Source: Stenotrophomonas terrae (lineage in GTDB: Bacteria; Pseudomonadota; Gammaproteobacteria; Xanthomonadales; Xanthomonadaceae). Taken from it: 64,000 bases of DNA. Position numbers and translations under genes: made by a program. Below, in pieces: positions 18,580-29,094 of the stretch (within the stretch, counting starts at the first letter, position 1; each line of letters begins with the position of its first letter). Below the pieces are notes generated by a model, which was not told the origin of the DNA, ran no database searches, and was given only the letters and a program-made list of their open reading frames with translations. The stretch is from positions 1 through 64,000 of the forward strand of contig NZ_LDJJ01000040.1 in NCBI RefSeq assembly GCF_001431465.1, in the 5' to 3' direction.

Positions 18580-20460
18580 TTACTGAGCGGCCTTGGCCAC
18601 GCGCAGGATCTTCGGGGTCACGAAGACCAGCAGCTCGGCCTTGTCCTTGCTGCGACCACGCTTCTTGAACAGATTGCCAAGGAACGGGACGTCGCCGAGG
18701 AACGGCACCTTGCTGACGCTCTCACGATCACTGAACTCGTACACGCCACCAATGACTACGGTCTGACCGTCATCCACCAGCACTGCGGTATTGATCTCAC
18801 GACGATTGATGACCGGCACCACGCCGAAATTTGTAATCGGCAGATACTCATCAACCTCGTCCTTCTTCACATTCATATTGAGAAAGACGCGGTTGTCCTG
18901 GGTGATGGTCGGGGTGACCTTCAGCTCCAGCAGCACTTCCTTGAACTGGACGTTCGGCGTAGCAGCGGCCCCACCTACACCGCCGGTAATGGTGACGTAA
19001 CCGATTTCCTTACCCTGCTTGATCACGCCCTCGCGCTGGTTGGCGGTGACGATACGGGGGTTGGAAATGACCTCACCACGCCCCTCTTCCTGCAATGCCG
19101 ACAACTCCAGATCCAGATTGAAGTTCGCACCCAGCAAGGTGTAGGCAAGGCTCGGCCCCAGGCCATTGGCCGTGGTAAAGCTACCCGCCGGCAGATTGAC
19201 GTTGAGCCCACGATTGGCGTTGCCCACACCGTTGGTGGTGTTGCCTATCGTCGCCTCATTGTCACCTTCGTTGTAGGTCCGCTTGCCGCCGATACCGAAC
19301 TTCGCACCCAGGTCGCGGGCGAAGGTGTCATTGGCAATCACGATGCGGCCTTCAATCAGCACCTGGTCGACCGGGCGATCGATCACCGCGATCAGTTCAC
19401 GCATCTGCGCGACCTTCTTCGGGATATCACTGATCATCAAGGTATTGGTGCGCTCATCGGCAACCAGGCGACCACGCGGCGACAGGAAGCCATTCTCATT
19501 CTGGCCACCACCACCCTCACCACCACCGCCGCCGATGCCCTTGGCTTCGGTCAGCGCTTTGAAAATGGTCGTGGCGCTGTGGTAGTTGATCTGCACGTAA
19601 TCGGTGATCAGATCCGAGCGGTTCTCGATCGCGATGCGCGCATCTTCCTTGTCCTGCTCGAACTTGGCCAGCTCCGGCTGCGGCGCAATCCAGATCACGC
19701 CACCATCACGACGCTTGTCCAGGCCCTTGGCACGCAGCACGATGTCCAGTGCCTGGTCCCACGGCACATTGACCAGACGCAGGGTCACATTGCCCTGCAC
19801 CGTGTCAGAGGCGACCACGTTGAGATTGGACTCCTCGGCAATCAACTGCAGCACGGTGCGCACCGGCACGTCCTGGAAGTTGAAGGTCACCGGACGCCCA
19901 CTGTAGCCACGTGCTGCAACCGTAGCCGCAGCCTGGGCAACGGTCTTGGAGGTCACCGCACCAGTAGCCACGTCGGCCTTGCGCGGGGTGATCTCGACCA
20001 CGTACTCATTGCCGGTCTGGTAGGCCAGCGAGTCGAATGCGCCGTTGGTGCTGAGCACCAGCTGCGAACCCTGCCCCGACGGCTTGGCGTCGATACGCTG
20101 CACCGGTGTAGCGAAATCAACCACATTGAGCGGCCGCTGCAGTTCAGCCGGCAACACGGCATTGCCAACGTCGATCACGACGTTGTTGCCCTGGTTGCGC
20201 AGGTCCGGGCTTGCACCCTGACCATCGAACTGCATGATCAGCCGTCCCGTACCGTCGTCGCCCCGTTTGAAGTCGATCTTGGTAACGGAAACCGCCTTCA
20301 CTGCCTGCTGGGTGGCTGCGGCCGCGCCGCCGACACCCGCAACAGGCTGTGCTGCGAAGGAAGAGCCGCACACCGCTGCCAACGCCACTCCCAGGGCGCA
20401 GACGCGGACCAGTGCATGGCGCCGGATGGGACGCAGGCTCAGGGCTTTGGTAAAAGTCAT
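18580..20460 (-). CDS. pilQ: Type IV pilus secretin PilQ
   Basis: This 626-residue outer membrane secretin forms the gated channel through which type IV pili emerge. After a signal peptide (VCALGVALAAVCGSSFA) come an AMIN-like domain (residues about 55-155), the secretin N0/STN domain (VTFNFQDVPVRTVLQLIAEESNLNVV), and an N1 domain. A Gly-rich loop (GGGGGEGGGGQNENG) follows, then the secretin core with SNPRIVTANQREGVIKQGKE and VPFLGDVPFLGNLFKKRG. One AMIN domain is evident. It is last in pilMNOPQ, 19 nt after pilP, and has a strong terminator downstream. Confidence 0.96.
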   Translation of the reverse strand: MTFTKALSLRPIRRHALVRVCALGVALAAVCGSSFAAQPVAGVGGAAAATQQAVKAVSVTKIDFKRGDDGTGRLIMQFDGQGASPDLRNQGNNVVIDVGNAVLPAELQRPLNVVDFATPVQRIDAKPSGQGSQLVLSTNGAFDSLAYQTGNEYVVEITPRKADVATGAVTSKTVAQAAATVAARGYSGRPVTFNFQDVPVRTVLQLIAEESNLNVVASDTVQGNVTLRLVNVPWDQALDIVLRAKGLDKRRDGGVIWIAPQPELAKFEQDKEDARIAIENRSDLITDYVQINYHSATTIFKALTEAKGIGGGGGEGGGGQNENGFLSPRGRLVADERTNTLMISDIPKKVAQMRELIAVIDRPVDQVLIEGRIVIANDTFARDLGAKFGIGGKRTYNEGDNEATIGNTTNGVGNANRGLNVNLPAGSFTTANGLGPSLAYTLLGANFNLDLELSALQEEGRGEVISNPRIVTANQREGVIKQGKEIGYVTITGGVGGAAATPNVQFKEVLLELKVTPTITQDNRVFLNMNVKKDEVDEYLPITNFGVVPVINRREINTAVLVDDGQTVVIGGVYEFSDRESVSKVPFLGDVPFLGNLFKKRGRSKDKAELLVFVTPKILRVAKAAQ

Positions 20461-20479
20461 CGTGCTATCCCCTAATCAA

Positions 20480-21016
20480 TCAACGATCGTCCAGTGCAAG
20501 CGAGGCTGGGCGTTCCAGCCAGCCACCTGCACCGTCCGGCACTAGTTCAATCAACTCGATCCCGTCTTCGCGTACGCCGGTGACACGGCCATCGCTCTGG
20601 CCCATGTACACCCCTGGACGTACACGGTAAGTGACCTTGTCCGGCCCCATCACCAGTGCAACGGCAGCAGCTCCGTTGCCGATCGTCCCGACCATGTCCA
20701 GACTGTCCAGCGGGAACGCTTCGAGCGGTTCCTTGCGACGGTTCGGATCAGGCCGCAACTGGTTGTTGCCGTCATCGGAAACCCAGGCGTCGCTGAACGG
20801 ATCACGCAGCCCCTGGGCTGAGTATTCAAACGTTTCGAACTGCTGCATCACCGGCAGCGGCGGCAGCGGTTCGGCTGGACGAGCACGCACATCGGCGGTC
20901 CATTTCTCAAGATTCGGCGCATCGCCCGGTGTGCTGGTGATGCTGCGGGCGCAACCGCCCAACAGCAGCATGCACACCATGCCCAGCGCCAAGGAGGAAG
21001 TTTTACGCATGATCAC
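20480..21016 (-). CDS. pilP: Type IV pilus lipoprotein PilP
   Basis: This 178-residue inner membrane lipoprotein links the PilM-PilN-PilO complex to the PilQ secretin. The lipobox LLGGC is at about residues 18-22. The C-terminal beta domain (LDMVGTIGNGAAAVALVMGPDKVTYRVRPG and GRVTGVREDGIELIEL, written here in parts of one region) is the HR-type fold that contacts PilQ. The start overlaps the pilO stop by ATGA. A second ATG two codons later is equally possible. Confidence 0.95.
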   Translation of the reverse strand: MIMRKTSSLALGMVCMLLLGGCARSITSTPGDAPNLEKWTADVRARPAEPLPPLPVMQQFETFEYSAQGLRDPFSDAWVSDDGNNQLRPDPNRRKEPLEAFPLDSLDMVGTIGNGAAAVALVMGPDKVTYRVRPGVYMGQSDGRVTGVREDGIELIELVPDGAGGWLERPASLALDDR

Positions 21017-21678
21017 TTCCCTCCCTTTTTCTTGGCATCGGCGGCAGCCGCCTTTTCCTGATCGGCCAACTCGGTGTCATCCAGATAACGATAGGTCTTG
21101 ACCGTACCGGAGAGCTCCAGCGCACCACCGGGAGTGATCACGCCCTGCCCGCCCTTGGGCTTGAGATTGATGTCGTGCATGGTCAGGATAACCACGCGCG
21201 GCAACGAGGCCACGCCGCTGACGAAGGCACCAAACTGGTGATAGCTGCCCACCAGACGCAGAGCGATCGGCTTCTCGGCGTAGAACTCTTTCAGAGTTTC
21301 GTCGCCCGGCTTGAACAGCTCGTTGTTCAAACCGCTGGACAGCGCTGTCTGGGAAACGTCGATGATCAGGTCCGGCATCTCGGTCTTGCTCGGCAACTGC
21401 CGCAGCATCTGCTGCAGTACCTGCTCCATCTGTGCCAGCTGCAGCTTCAGCGGCTCGAGGTTGGCAGCGCGTTTCTGCTCTTTCTCGAACTCATCGCGCA
21501 GCTTGGCCTCTTTGCTGACCAGGGCCTCCAGCTCGTCGCGTTGACCGCTGACGACCAGCAGGTACGACAAACCGATGATCAGCAACGACAGCAGCACGCA
21601 GAACACGATCTTCGGGTTGCGTGGCCAGGCGCCGATATTGTTGAAATCCAGATCTTTGGCGTTGAATTTCTTGCTCAC
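21013..21678 (-). CDS. pilO: Type IV pilus assembly protein PilO
   Basis: This 221-residue protein is bitopic: a short cytoplasmic start, one membrane helix (IVFCVLLSLLIIGLSYLLVV, about 24-43), a coiled coil with many Glu and Lys (about 45-95), and a periplasmic ferredoxin-like domain with VGSYHQFGAFVSGVASLPR, typical of PilO. It pairs with PilN to form the inner membrane alignment complex. Both ends overlap neighbours by 4 nt (ATGA), showing tight coupling. Confidence 0.95.
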   Translation of the reverse strand: MSKKFNAKDLDFNNIGAWPRNPKIVFCVLLSLLIIGLSYLLVVSGQRDELEALVSKEAKLRDEFEKEQKRAANLEPLKLQLAQMEQVLQQMLRQLPSKTEMPDLIIDVSQTALSSGLNNELFKPGDETLKEFYAEKPIALRLVGSYHQFGAFVSGVASLPRVVILTMHDINLKPKGGQGVITPGGALELSGTVKTYRYLDDTELADQEKAAAADAKKKGGK

Positions 21679-22447
21679 GAACGCGCCTCCTTCTGCGCCG
21701 GTGCCGCCGGTGCCGTCTCGCTCTTGGGCTGCTCAGCCCCAGCAGCCGGGGCAACAGGAGCGGCCGGTGCCGTACTTGCTGGTGCCGCAGGTGCCGCCGC
21801 GTCGGGTGCAACCGGTGCAGCAGCCGCTGCTGGCGCAGCCGCATCGGTGGCCACCAGCTCGCCGTCCTCGGACTGACCCTCACCCGGCGTAGGCAACTTC
21901 ACCTTGAGGGTGAACACATACGGCAAGGACTTGATATCGACAACGCTGCCGGTCTTTTCCTGTGCACGCGCCTCGATGATGGTCAGTTCCGGGCTGGTCA
22001 TCCAACCGGAGGTCTCGAGGTTGCGCATATAGGCACTGACACGGGCATTGGACTGCGTGCGACCTTCCAGAGTCAGCGTATCGCCCTCCTGCTGCAGCGC
22101 GGTCAGCACCACGCCATCAGGAATGGTGCGCACCAGCGAATCGAACAGGTGCACCATCTGCGAACGCTTGCCCTGCAGTTCCTCGATCACCTTCTTGCGG
22201 TCGAGCAGACGTTTTTTCTGCACGTCCAGGCGGTCGATTTCCTTGTTCTGCTCCTTGACCTTGGCGATTTCCGCATCAAGGTAGGCATTACGCTCGTTCT
22301 GCCCGCTGATCTGCTGGCTGAAGAAAAACCACAGCAAGCCCGACAGCACCACGCCACTGAGCGCGGCAAAGCCCAGCATCCCGTAGAACTCACGTTGACG
22401 CTGTTTGCGGCGCTCCTCGCGCCACGGCAATAGGTTTATCCGTGCCA

Positions 22448-22448
<1 letters not shown>
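21675..22448 (-). CDS. pilN: Type IV pilus assembly protein PilN with a long Ala/Pro tail
   Basis: This 257-residue protein starts with the conserved MARINLLPWREERRK, whose INLLPWRE segment docks into PilM. A membrane helix (about residues 26-46) and a coiled coil precede the periplasmic PilN domain (SLVRTIPDGVVLTALQQEG, SNARVSAYMRNLETSGW). The last approximately 75 residues are mostly Ala and Pro with scattered acidic residues. This tail makes the protein longer than most PilN. The gene overlaps pilM by one base and pilO by four. Confidence 0.95.
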
Positions 22449-23632
<1,184 letters not shown>

Positions 23633-23720
23633 TCATTTGCTCTCCCCAGGACGCGGCCCCAGCCGCTCCCCTGCGTAATCTATACTCTGCGGCTACAAAA
23701 ACCGCAATCGGGACTTCTGG

Positions 23721-26159
23721 ATGCCACGTTTTCGTCGCTGGCTGCGTTGGCTGCTGGCCCTCTTTGTCGCCTTCTCGCTGGTCGGCGCAATCGCCCTTGG
23801 CTCGCTCTATTACGTTGTCTCTTCCAAGCTGCCGGACGTGCAGGCACTGCGCAATGTTGAATTGCAGGAGCCGATGTATGTCTATGATAACGAAGGGAAA
23901 TTGATGGCGGTATTCGGCGAAACCCGCCGTTACCCGGTGCAGATGAAGGACGTCCCGGAGCGCCTGAAGCAAGCCTTCCTGGCCACCGAAGACGCCCGTT
24001 TCTACCAGCACGACGGCATCGATTACAAAGGTATCGCCCGCGCCGTGTGGCTGATCGCGCGCACCGGCTCCAAGGACGGCGTACCCGGCGGATCGACCAT
24101 CACCCAGCAGGTTGCGCGGCAATTCTTCCTCAGCAGCGAGGTGAGCTACACCCGCAAGTTCGCCGAAATCCTGCTTGCGCGCAAAATCGAGAGCGAGTTG
24201 AGCAAAGACGAGATCTTTGAGCTGTATCTCAATAAAAGCTTTTTCGGTAACCGCGCTTACGGTATCGGCGCCGCCGCCGAGTACTACTACGGCAAGAAGC
24301 TGGCCGAGCTGGACCTGGACGAAATGGCCTCGCTGGCCGGCATCCCCAAGTTCCCGTCCAGCGGCAACCCCCTGAGCAACCCGGAGCGTGCCCGCCAGCG
24401 CCGTGACAACTACGTGCTGCAGCGCATGGCCGATCTGGGCTACGTCACCCAGGCCGAGGCTGATGCAGCCAAGGCCGTGGCCATGCATGCCAGCCCGCAT
24501 GAGCCACCGGTGCAGGTCTATGCGCCGTATGTGGCCGAACTGGTACGCCAGGAAATGATCGCCAAGTACGGCGGCGACGTGCTCAACAAGGGCTACCACG
24601 TCACCACCACCATCAACGGCCAGCTGCAGGATGCCGCCAACACCGCGGTGCGCGACGGCCTCATCACCTACGACCACCGCCACGGCTGGCATGGCGTGGA
24701 GCAGCATTTCGACATCTCCGCCGACGCCGACAACACCGCGCTGGCCCGGCATATCGCCGGTATCCCCGCGCAGTCGGGCCTGCAACCGGCGGTGGTTTCG
24801 GCCACCCATGCCGATGGCAGCATCACCGTGGTACTGGCCGACCGCAGCGAACTGGTATTGCCGGTGGCCGCAAGCCGCTGGACCAACCGCAGCCCGGCCA
24901 AGCTGGTCACCCGCGGCGACATGATCCGCGTGCGCGCAGGCAGCAAGGAAGGCGAATGGCTGATCGACCAGATTCCGCGCGGCCAGAGCGCACTGGTATC
25001 GGTGGACGCTGAAAGCGGCGCACTGCGCGCCCTGGTCGGCGGCTTCAGCTTTGCTGGCAACAAGTTCAACCGCGCCACCCAGGCCCGGCGCCAGCCAGGC
25101 TCCAGCTTCAAGCCCTTCATCTATGCCGCCGCATTCGACAAGGGCTTCAACCCGGCCTCGATCGTGCTGGATGCGCCGGTGGTGTTCCGTGACCGCCGCG
25201 GCAAGACCTGGCAGCCGCAGAACGATGGCGGCGGCTTCCGCGGCCCGATGCGCCTGCGCGAGGCGCTGGTGCAATCACGCAACCTGGTCTCGGTGCGCCT
25301 GCTCGACAGCATGGGCGTGGACTATGCGCGCAAGTACATCAGCGAATTCGGCTTCCAGGAGGCCGAGTTGCCGCCGAACCTGTCGATGTCGCTGGGCACC
25401 GCCTCGCTGACCCCGTTGTCGGTGGCACGCGGCTACGCCGTGTTCGCCAATGGCGGTTCGCGCGTGGATACCTGGATCATCGACGAGATCAAGGACCGCG
25501 ACGGCAATGTGATCTTCAAGGAAAACCCGGCCATGGCCTGCCGCGGCTGCGGCGGCACCTCGAGCGCCGGTGCGGCACCCGTCAGCCAGGTGGTGGACGG
25601 CTTCAATTTCGGCGCCGAGGCAGCACCGGCACCGGTTGCCGCCAAGCCGGCCGAAGCCAAGCCTGAGACCATCGAAGCACCCAAGCCGGTGAACCCGAAC
25701 GCCCGTACCGCGCCGCGCGCCATCGATGAACGCACCGCCTACCAGCTGGTGTCGATGATGCGTGACGTGGTCCAGCGCGGCACCGGCACCGCCGCCAAGG
25801 TTCTGGGCCGCGAAGACGTGGGTGGCAAGACCGGCTCCACCAACGACCACCGCGACGCCTGGTTCTCCGGCTTCGGTGGCCCGCTGGCAACCACGGTATG
25901 GGTTGGCCGCGACGATTTCCGCTCGCTGGGCTACCGCGAATACGGCGGCAAGGCTGCACTGCCGATCTGGATCGACTACATGCGCGTGGCATTGAAGGAC
26001 GCCCCCATCGCCAAGAACGATCCGCCCTCGGGCATGGTCCAGGCAACGCTCAACGGCGCTACCGAATGGGTCAAGACCGAGGACCTGGACCGCGTGCAGG
26101 ACTTCGACTTCGGCCAGCAGGACCACGCCACCGACGACGCGGCCTTCGACATCTTCTGA
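23721..26159 (+). CDS. mrcA: Class A penicillin-binding protein 1A
   Basis: This 812-residue bifunctional enzyme polymerises glycan strands and cross-links peptides of peptidoglycan. One N-terminal membrane helix (residues about 9-32) precedes the glycosyltransferase domain with [10 protein letters not shown] (Glu90) and [20 protein letters not shown]1A-type OB domain follows. The transpeptidase has SSFK (Ser461 and Lys464), SRN, and GGKTGST near residue 703. Before KTG there is an insertion rich in Ala, Pro, Lys and Glu. A candidate -10 box TATACT lies at 23681-23686. Divergence from pilMNOPQ matches the order in Pseudomonas (ponA). Confidence 0.95.
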   Translation: MPRFRRWLRWLLALFVAFSLVGAIALGSLYYVVSSKLPDVQALRNVELQEPMYVYDNEGKLMAVFGETRRYPVQMKDVPERLKQAFLATEDARFYQHDGIDYKGIARAVWLIARTGSKDGVPGGSTITQQVARQFFLSSEVSYTRKFAEILLARKIESELSKDEIFELYLNKSFFGNRAYGIGAAAEYYYGKKLAELDLDEMASLAGIPKFPSSGNPLSNPERARQRRDNYVLQRMADLGYVTQAEADAAKAVAMHASPHEPPVQVYAPYVAELVRQEMIAKYGGDVLNKGYHVTTTINGQLQDAANTAVRDGLITYDHRHGWHGVEQHFDISADADNTALARHIAGIPAQSGLQPAVVSATHADGSITVVLADRSELVLPVAASRWTNRSPAKLVTRGDMIRVRAGSKEGEWLIDQIPRGQSALVSVDAESGALRALVGGFSFAGNKFNRATQARRQPGSSFKPFIYAAAFDKGFNPASIVLDAPVVFRDRRGKTWQPQNDGGGFRGPMRLREALVQSRNLVSVRLLDSMGVDYARKYISEFGFQEAELPPNLSMSLGTASLTPLSVARGYAVFANGGSRVDTWIIDEIKDRDGNVIFKENPAMACRGCGGTSSAGAAPVSQVVDGFNFGAEAAPAPVAAKPAEAKPETIEAPKPVNPNARTAPRAIDERTAYQLVSMMRDVVQRGTGTAAKVLGREDVGGKTGSTNDHRDAWFSGFGGPLATTVWVGRDDFRSLGYREYGGKAALPIWIDYMRVALKDAPIAKNDPPSGMVQATLNGATEWVKTEDLDRVQDFDFGQQDHATDDAAFDIF

Positions 26160-26249
26160 TCGATCCGGTTCTGATCGATCCAGCAGGTGGCGGGACGCAA
26201 GCCCCGCCACCTGCCTACAATCGGGCCAGCAGCCACCAGGTAGAGCCCG

Positions 26250-26876
26250 ATGCCGTCATCGTCACCGCACTCCCTCCCACGCAATGCCCGCGAACGGCAG
26301 CTGATTGCGCAGGAAGCCGCTCGCCTGATCGCCGAAAGCGGCATCCATGATCTTGAACACGCGCGCCGCAAGGCCGCCAGCAAGCTGGGCATCAACAGCG
26401 AAGCACTGTGGCCACGGCTGAGTGAGATCGAGCAGGCGCTGCGCGAACACCAGCTGCTGTTTGCTTCTGCCAGCCAACCCGGCGCGCTGCGTGCGCATCG
26501 AGAATCCGCACTGCAGGCCATGCAGTTCCTGCAGGCCTTCCAGCCACGCCTGGCAGGCGCAGTATTGAGTGGGCTTGCCGCCGCCGGCAGCCCGGTCATC
26601 CTGCATCTGCACTGCGATGACCCCGACGCGGTACAGCGCTTCCTGCACGATCAGCGCATTCCTGCCGAAGCACGCACCTGGTCTTTGCGCCTGGCCGGGC
26701 ATTCCTCAAGGCAGCTCTACCCGGGCTGTGAATTCGCCGCCGACGGCATCGCCTTCGAACTGGTGGTGCTACCCGAAGATGGCCTGCGGCAGCCACCGGT
26801 ATCGCCGGATGACGGCAAGCCCCTGCCGCGCGCGACAGTGGCGCAACTCAAGCAGCTGCTGACGCTGGAAGCATAG
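26250..26876 (+). CDS. Conserved-looking protein of unknown function
   Basis: This 208-residue cytoplasmic protein is not one I can name. The first 60 residues are helical and basic-acidic (ERQLIAQEAARLIAESGIHD, then a KAASKLGIN segment). A central alternating region (AGSPVILHLHCDDPDAVQRF) looks like an alpha/beta fold. No signal peptide, membrane segment or catalytic motif stands out. The coding pattern and codon use are like the neighbours, so it is probably a real gene. It follows the PBP1A gene after 90 nt and ends in a TAG just before a SMAG-like repeat. Confidence 0.7.
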   Translation: MPSSSPHSLPRNARERQLIAQEAARLIAESGIHDLEHARRKAASKLGINSEALWPRLSEIEQALREHQLLFASASQPGALRAHRESALQAMQFLQAFQPRLAGAVLSGLAAAGSPVILHLHCDDPDAVQRFLHDQRIPAEARTWSLRLAGHSSRQLYPGCEFAADGIAFELVVLPEDGLRQPPVSPDDGKPLPRATVAQLKQLLTLEA

Positions 26877-26884
26877 GCACACCG

Positions 26885-27094
26885 GTAGTGCCGAGCCATG
26901 GTCGGCAGAGGCTTTCCCGGGACGCATGCAGGTGCGGCGCAAGCCGCGAAGCTGGTACTGCGCGCGAAAGGCCCCAAAGCCAACCCCTCCCCAGCCCTCC
27001 CCTTGCCTACGGCAAAGGGAGCGGGCGTAGTGCCGAGCCATGCTCGGCAGAGGCCTTACCGGCAAAGCTCCTGCCGAGCATGGCTCGGCACTAC
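26885..27094. repeat. Cluster of three SMAG-like REP units with a C-rich palindrome
   Basis: GTAG-headed palindromes occur at 26885-26908 (plus), 27027-27050 (plus) and 27071-27094 (reverse). The last two form an inverted pair. A degenerate GCGGCGCAAGCCGCGAAGC half-unit lies near 26933-26952, and a CCCTCC/GGGAG palindrome near 26985-27022. Together with the gltA terminator these fill the 322-nt gap; no gene is seen here. Confidence 0.75.
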
Positions 27095-27132
27095 AGAGCT
27101 AGCAATCTGCGTTTGTGGGAGACAAACACAAA

Positions 27133-27162
27133 CAAAAAGCCCCGCCGAAGCGGGGCTTTTTG
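27133..27162 (-). terminator. Terminator of gltA
   Basis: A perfect 13-bp stem (CAAAAAGCCCCGC / GCGGGGCTTTTTG) with loop CGAA lies 36 nt beyond the gltA stop. The stem provides a T-run on the minus strand, and TTTG follows. Confidence 0.9.
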
Positions 27163-27198
27163 CGGTGATGGTAGCGGCGCATTACTGCGCCACGGCCA

Positions 27199-28473
27199 TT
27201 ACTTGTAGTCGCGCACGTCGTGGCCGGTGTAGACCTGACGCGGACGGCCGATCTTCATTTCCGGATCAACCTGCTGTTCCAGCCAATGCGATACCCAACC
27301 CGCGGTACGGCCCAGCGCGAACATGACGGTGAACATCTCGGTCGGGATATTCAGTGCCTTGTAGATGATGCCGCTGTAGAAATCGACGTTCGGGTACAGC
27401 TTGCGGGCGACGAAGTACTCGTCCTGCAGCGCAGCCTGTTCCAGCTTGATCGCCACGTCGAGCAGCGGATCCTGCACGCCGAGCTGGCCGAGCACCTGCT
27501 TGGTCATCTCGCCGATCACCTTGGCGCGCGGGTCGAAGTTCTTGTACACGCGGTGGCCGAAGCCCATCAGGCGGAAGCCCGAGGTCTTGTCCTTGGCCTT
27601 GACCACGGCGGACTCGACGTTGTCGGCCGAACCGATCTCTTCCAGCATCTTCAGCACGGCTTCATTGGCGCCGCCGTGTGCCGGGCCCCACAGCGCGGTC
27701 ACGCCAGCGGCAACCGAAGCGTACGGGTTGGCGCCGGTGGAACCGACCAGACGCACGGTCGAGGTCGAGGCGTTCTGCTCGTGGTCGGCATGCAGGATGA
27801 ACAGCAGATCCAGTGCCTTGACCACGTCCTTGTTCAGATCGTACTTGCCGTCGGCCGACTCGAAGGTCTGCTTCAGGAAGCGGCTGACGTAGTCCAGCGA
27901 GGTGTCCGGCTTGTTGGCCGGCAGGCCGGCACCGTGACGGTAGATCAGGGCCGACAGGGTCGGCACCTTGGCAATCAGGCGCACGGCAGCCTGGCGGCGC
28001 TGTTCGGCGTCGTCCAGATCCAGTGCGGCGTGGTACTTGGCCGACAGCTGCGCGATCGAGGCAGCCAGGATCGCCATCGGATGCGCGTCCTTGGCAAAGC
28101 TGCCGATCAGCGTATTGATCGAATCATCGACGCCGGCTTCGGCAGTCAGTTCGGCTTCGAAAGCCTTCAGCTGGTCGGCGCTCGGACGATCGCCATTGAT
28201 CAGCAGGTAAGCCACTTCGACGAAGCTGGACTTGGCAGCCAACTGCTCGATCGGATAGCCGCGATACAGCAGCACGCCCTTGTCACCATCGATGTAGGTG
28301 ATGGCCGACTTGCAGCTGGCGGTAGCGGTGTAGCCAGAGTCGTAGGTGAAGAGACCGGTTTCCTTGGTCAGCTTCGAGATATCGACACAGTTATTGCCCA
28401 GGACGGGTTTGACGACAGGCAGAACGACCGACTTTTCGCCGGCGTTGAGCGTGACCTGATCAAGATCGGACAC
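27199..28473 (-). CDS. gltA: Citrate synthase (type II, hexameric class)
   Basis: This 424-residue enzyme condenses oxaloacetate and acetyl-CoA into citrate, the entry step of the TCA cycle. The active-site motifs are LHADHEQNASTSTVR, WGPAHGGANEAVL and GFGHRVYKNFDPRA. The length and N-terminal domain (GLFTYDSGYTATASCKSAIT) fit the NADH-sensitive Gram-negative type. The start codon is GTG at 28471-28473 with GAGGAG about 9 nt upstream. A 7-bp inverted repeat (CCGCAGT / ACTGCGG, 28543-28561) in the upstream region could be an operator, but I cannot name a regulator. Confidence 0.97.
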   Translation of the reverse strand: MSDLDQVTLNAGEKSVVLPVVKPVLGNNCVDISKLTKETGLFTYDSGYTATASCKSAITYIDGDKGVLLYRGYPIEQLAAKSSFVEVAYLLINGDRPSADQLKAFEAELTAEAGVDDSINTLIGSFAKDAHPMAILAASIAQLSAKYHAALDLDDAEQRRQAAVRLIAKVPTLSALIYRHGAGLPANKPDTSLDYVSRFLKQTFESADGKYDLNKDVVKALDLLFILHADHEQNASTSTVRLVGSTGANPYASVAAGVTALWGPAHGGANEAVLKMLEEIGSADNVESAVVKAKDKTSGFRLMGFGHRVYKNFDPRAKVIGEMTKQVLGQLGVQDPLLDVAIKLEQAALQDEYFVARKLYPNVDFYSGIIYKALNIPTEMFTVMFALGRTAGWVSHWLEQQVDPEMKIGRPRQVYTGHDVRDYK

Positions 28474-28700
28474 AGTGTGCGCTCCTCAAGTGGAAGGCGC
28501 CTGTCCTGACGATTGGGGTGCGGGCAGGCGCGTGAAGGAATTCCGCAGTTTTCCACTGCGGTTCCGACGATTATCGCACAGCAGCATTTGCAGATTGCGA
28601 AGACAAAAGTCTTATAGGCAAGGATTCAGCGCGACACAGCGTCACGCCGGCACTACCGCCAGATTCTGCAATGGTTCAGCCGTACGACAGGCAAGACAAA

Positions 28701-28729
28701 ACAACGGCCGCGCAGGGCGCGGCCGTTGT
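28701..28729 (-). terminator. Terminator of rpmE2
   Basis: A 13-bp perfect stem (ACAACGGCCGCGC / GCGCGGCCGTTGT) with a 3-nt loop lies 24 nt after the rpmE2 stop, followed on the minus strand by TTTTGTC. Confidence 0.85.
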
Positions 28730-28752
28730 CTGTGCAGCAACAACCAGTCCAA

Positions 28753-28995
28753 TCAGCGCGCGTAGCGCTTCTGGAACTTGTCGATGCGGCCGCTGGTATC
28801 GATAACCTTGTGCTTGCCCGTGTAGAACGGGTGCGAAGCCGAGGAAATTTCAACCTTGACGAGCGGATACTCTTCGCCGTCTTCCCACTTGACCGTGTCC
28901 TTGGAAGACATGGTCGAACGGGTCAGGAACTTGAAATCGGAGGTCACGTCGTGGAAAACGACGTTGTGGTAATCGGGATGGATATCGGCCTTCAT
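28753..28995 (-). CDS. rpmE2: 50S ribosomal protein L31 type B
   Basis: This 80-residue protein is L31B, a component of the large ribosomal subunit that bridges to the small one. The start [16 protein letters not shown] and the later [21 protein letters not shown] are typical. It lacks the CxxC zinc motif of type A L31, so it is the zinc-independent form. In many bacteria that form is controlled by Zur, but I see no clear Zur-like palindrome upstream. I used the ATG at 28995; 20 upstream in-frame residues do not look like L31. Confidence 0.95.
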   Translation of the reverse strand: MKADIHPDYHNVVFHDVTSDFKFLTRSTMSSKDTVKWEDGEEYPLVKVEISSASHPFYTGKHKVIDTSGRIDKFQKRYAR

Positions 28996-29043
28996 GGGGC
29001 TCACACCGTATAGGCTGGTGGTCAAGACCGCCATTATAGGCAG

Positions 29044-29065
29044 GGCTTGCCTCAATTGGCAAGCC
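29044..29065 (-). terminator. Hairpin after the nucleoside hydrolase gene
   Basis: An 8-bp stem (GGCTTGCC / GGCAAGCC) with a 6-nt loop lies 29 nt beyond the nucleoside hydrolase stop. No T-run follows, so it may be a weak terminator only. Confidence 0.4.
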
Positions 29066-29094
29066 AGCCTTCCACCGGGCTGTCTAGCCGGCCG

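Noticed and set aside
28996-29094. Zur operator upstream of rpmE2
   Set aside because: I looked because L31B is often Zur-controlled, but no A/T-rich palindrome of that kind is present.
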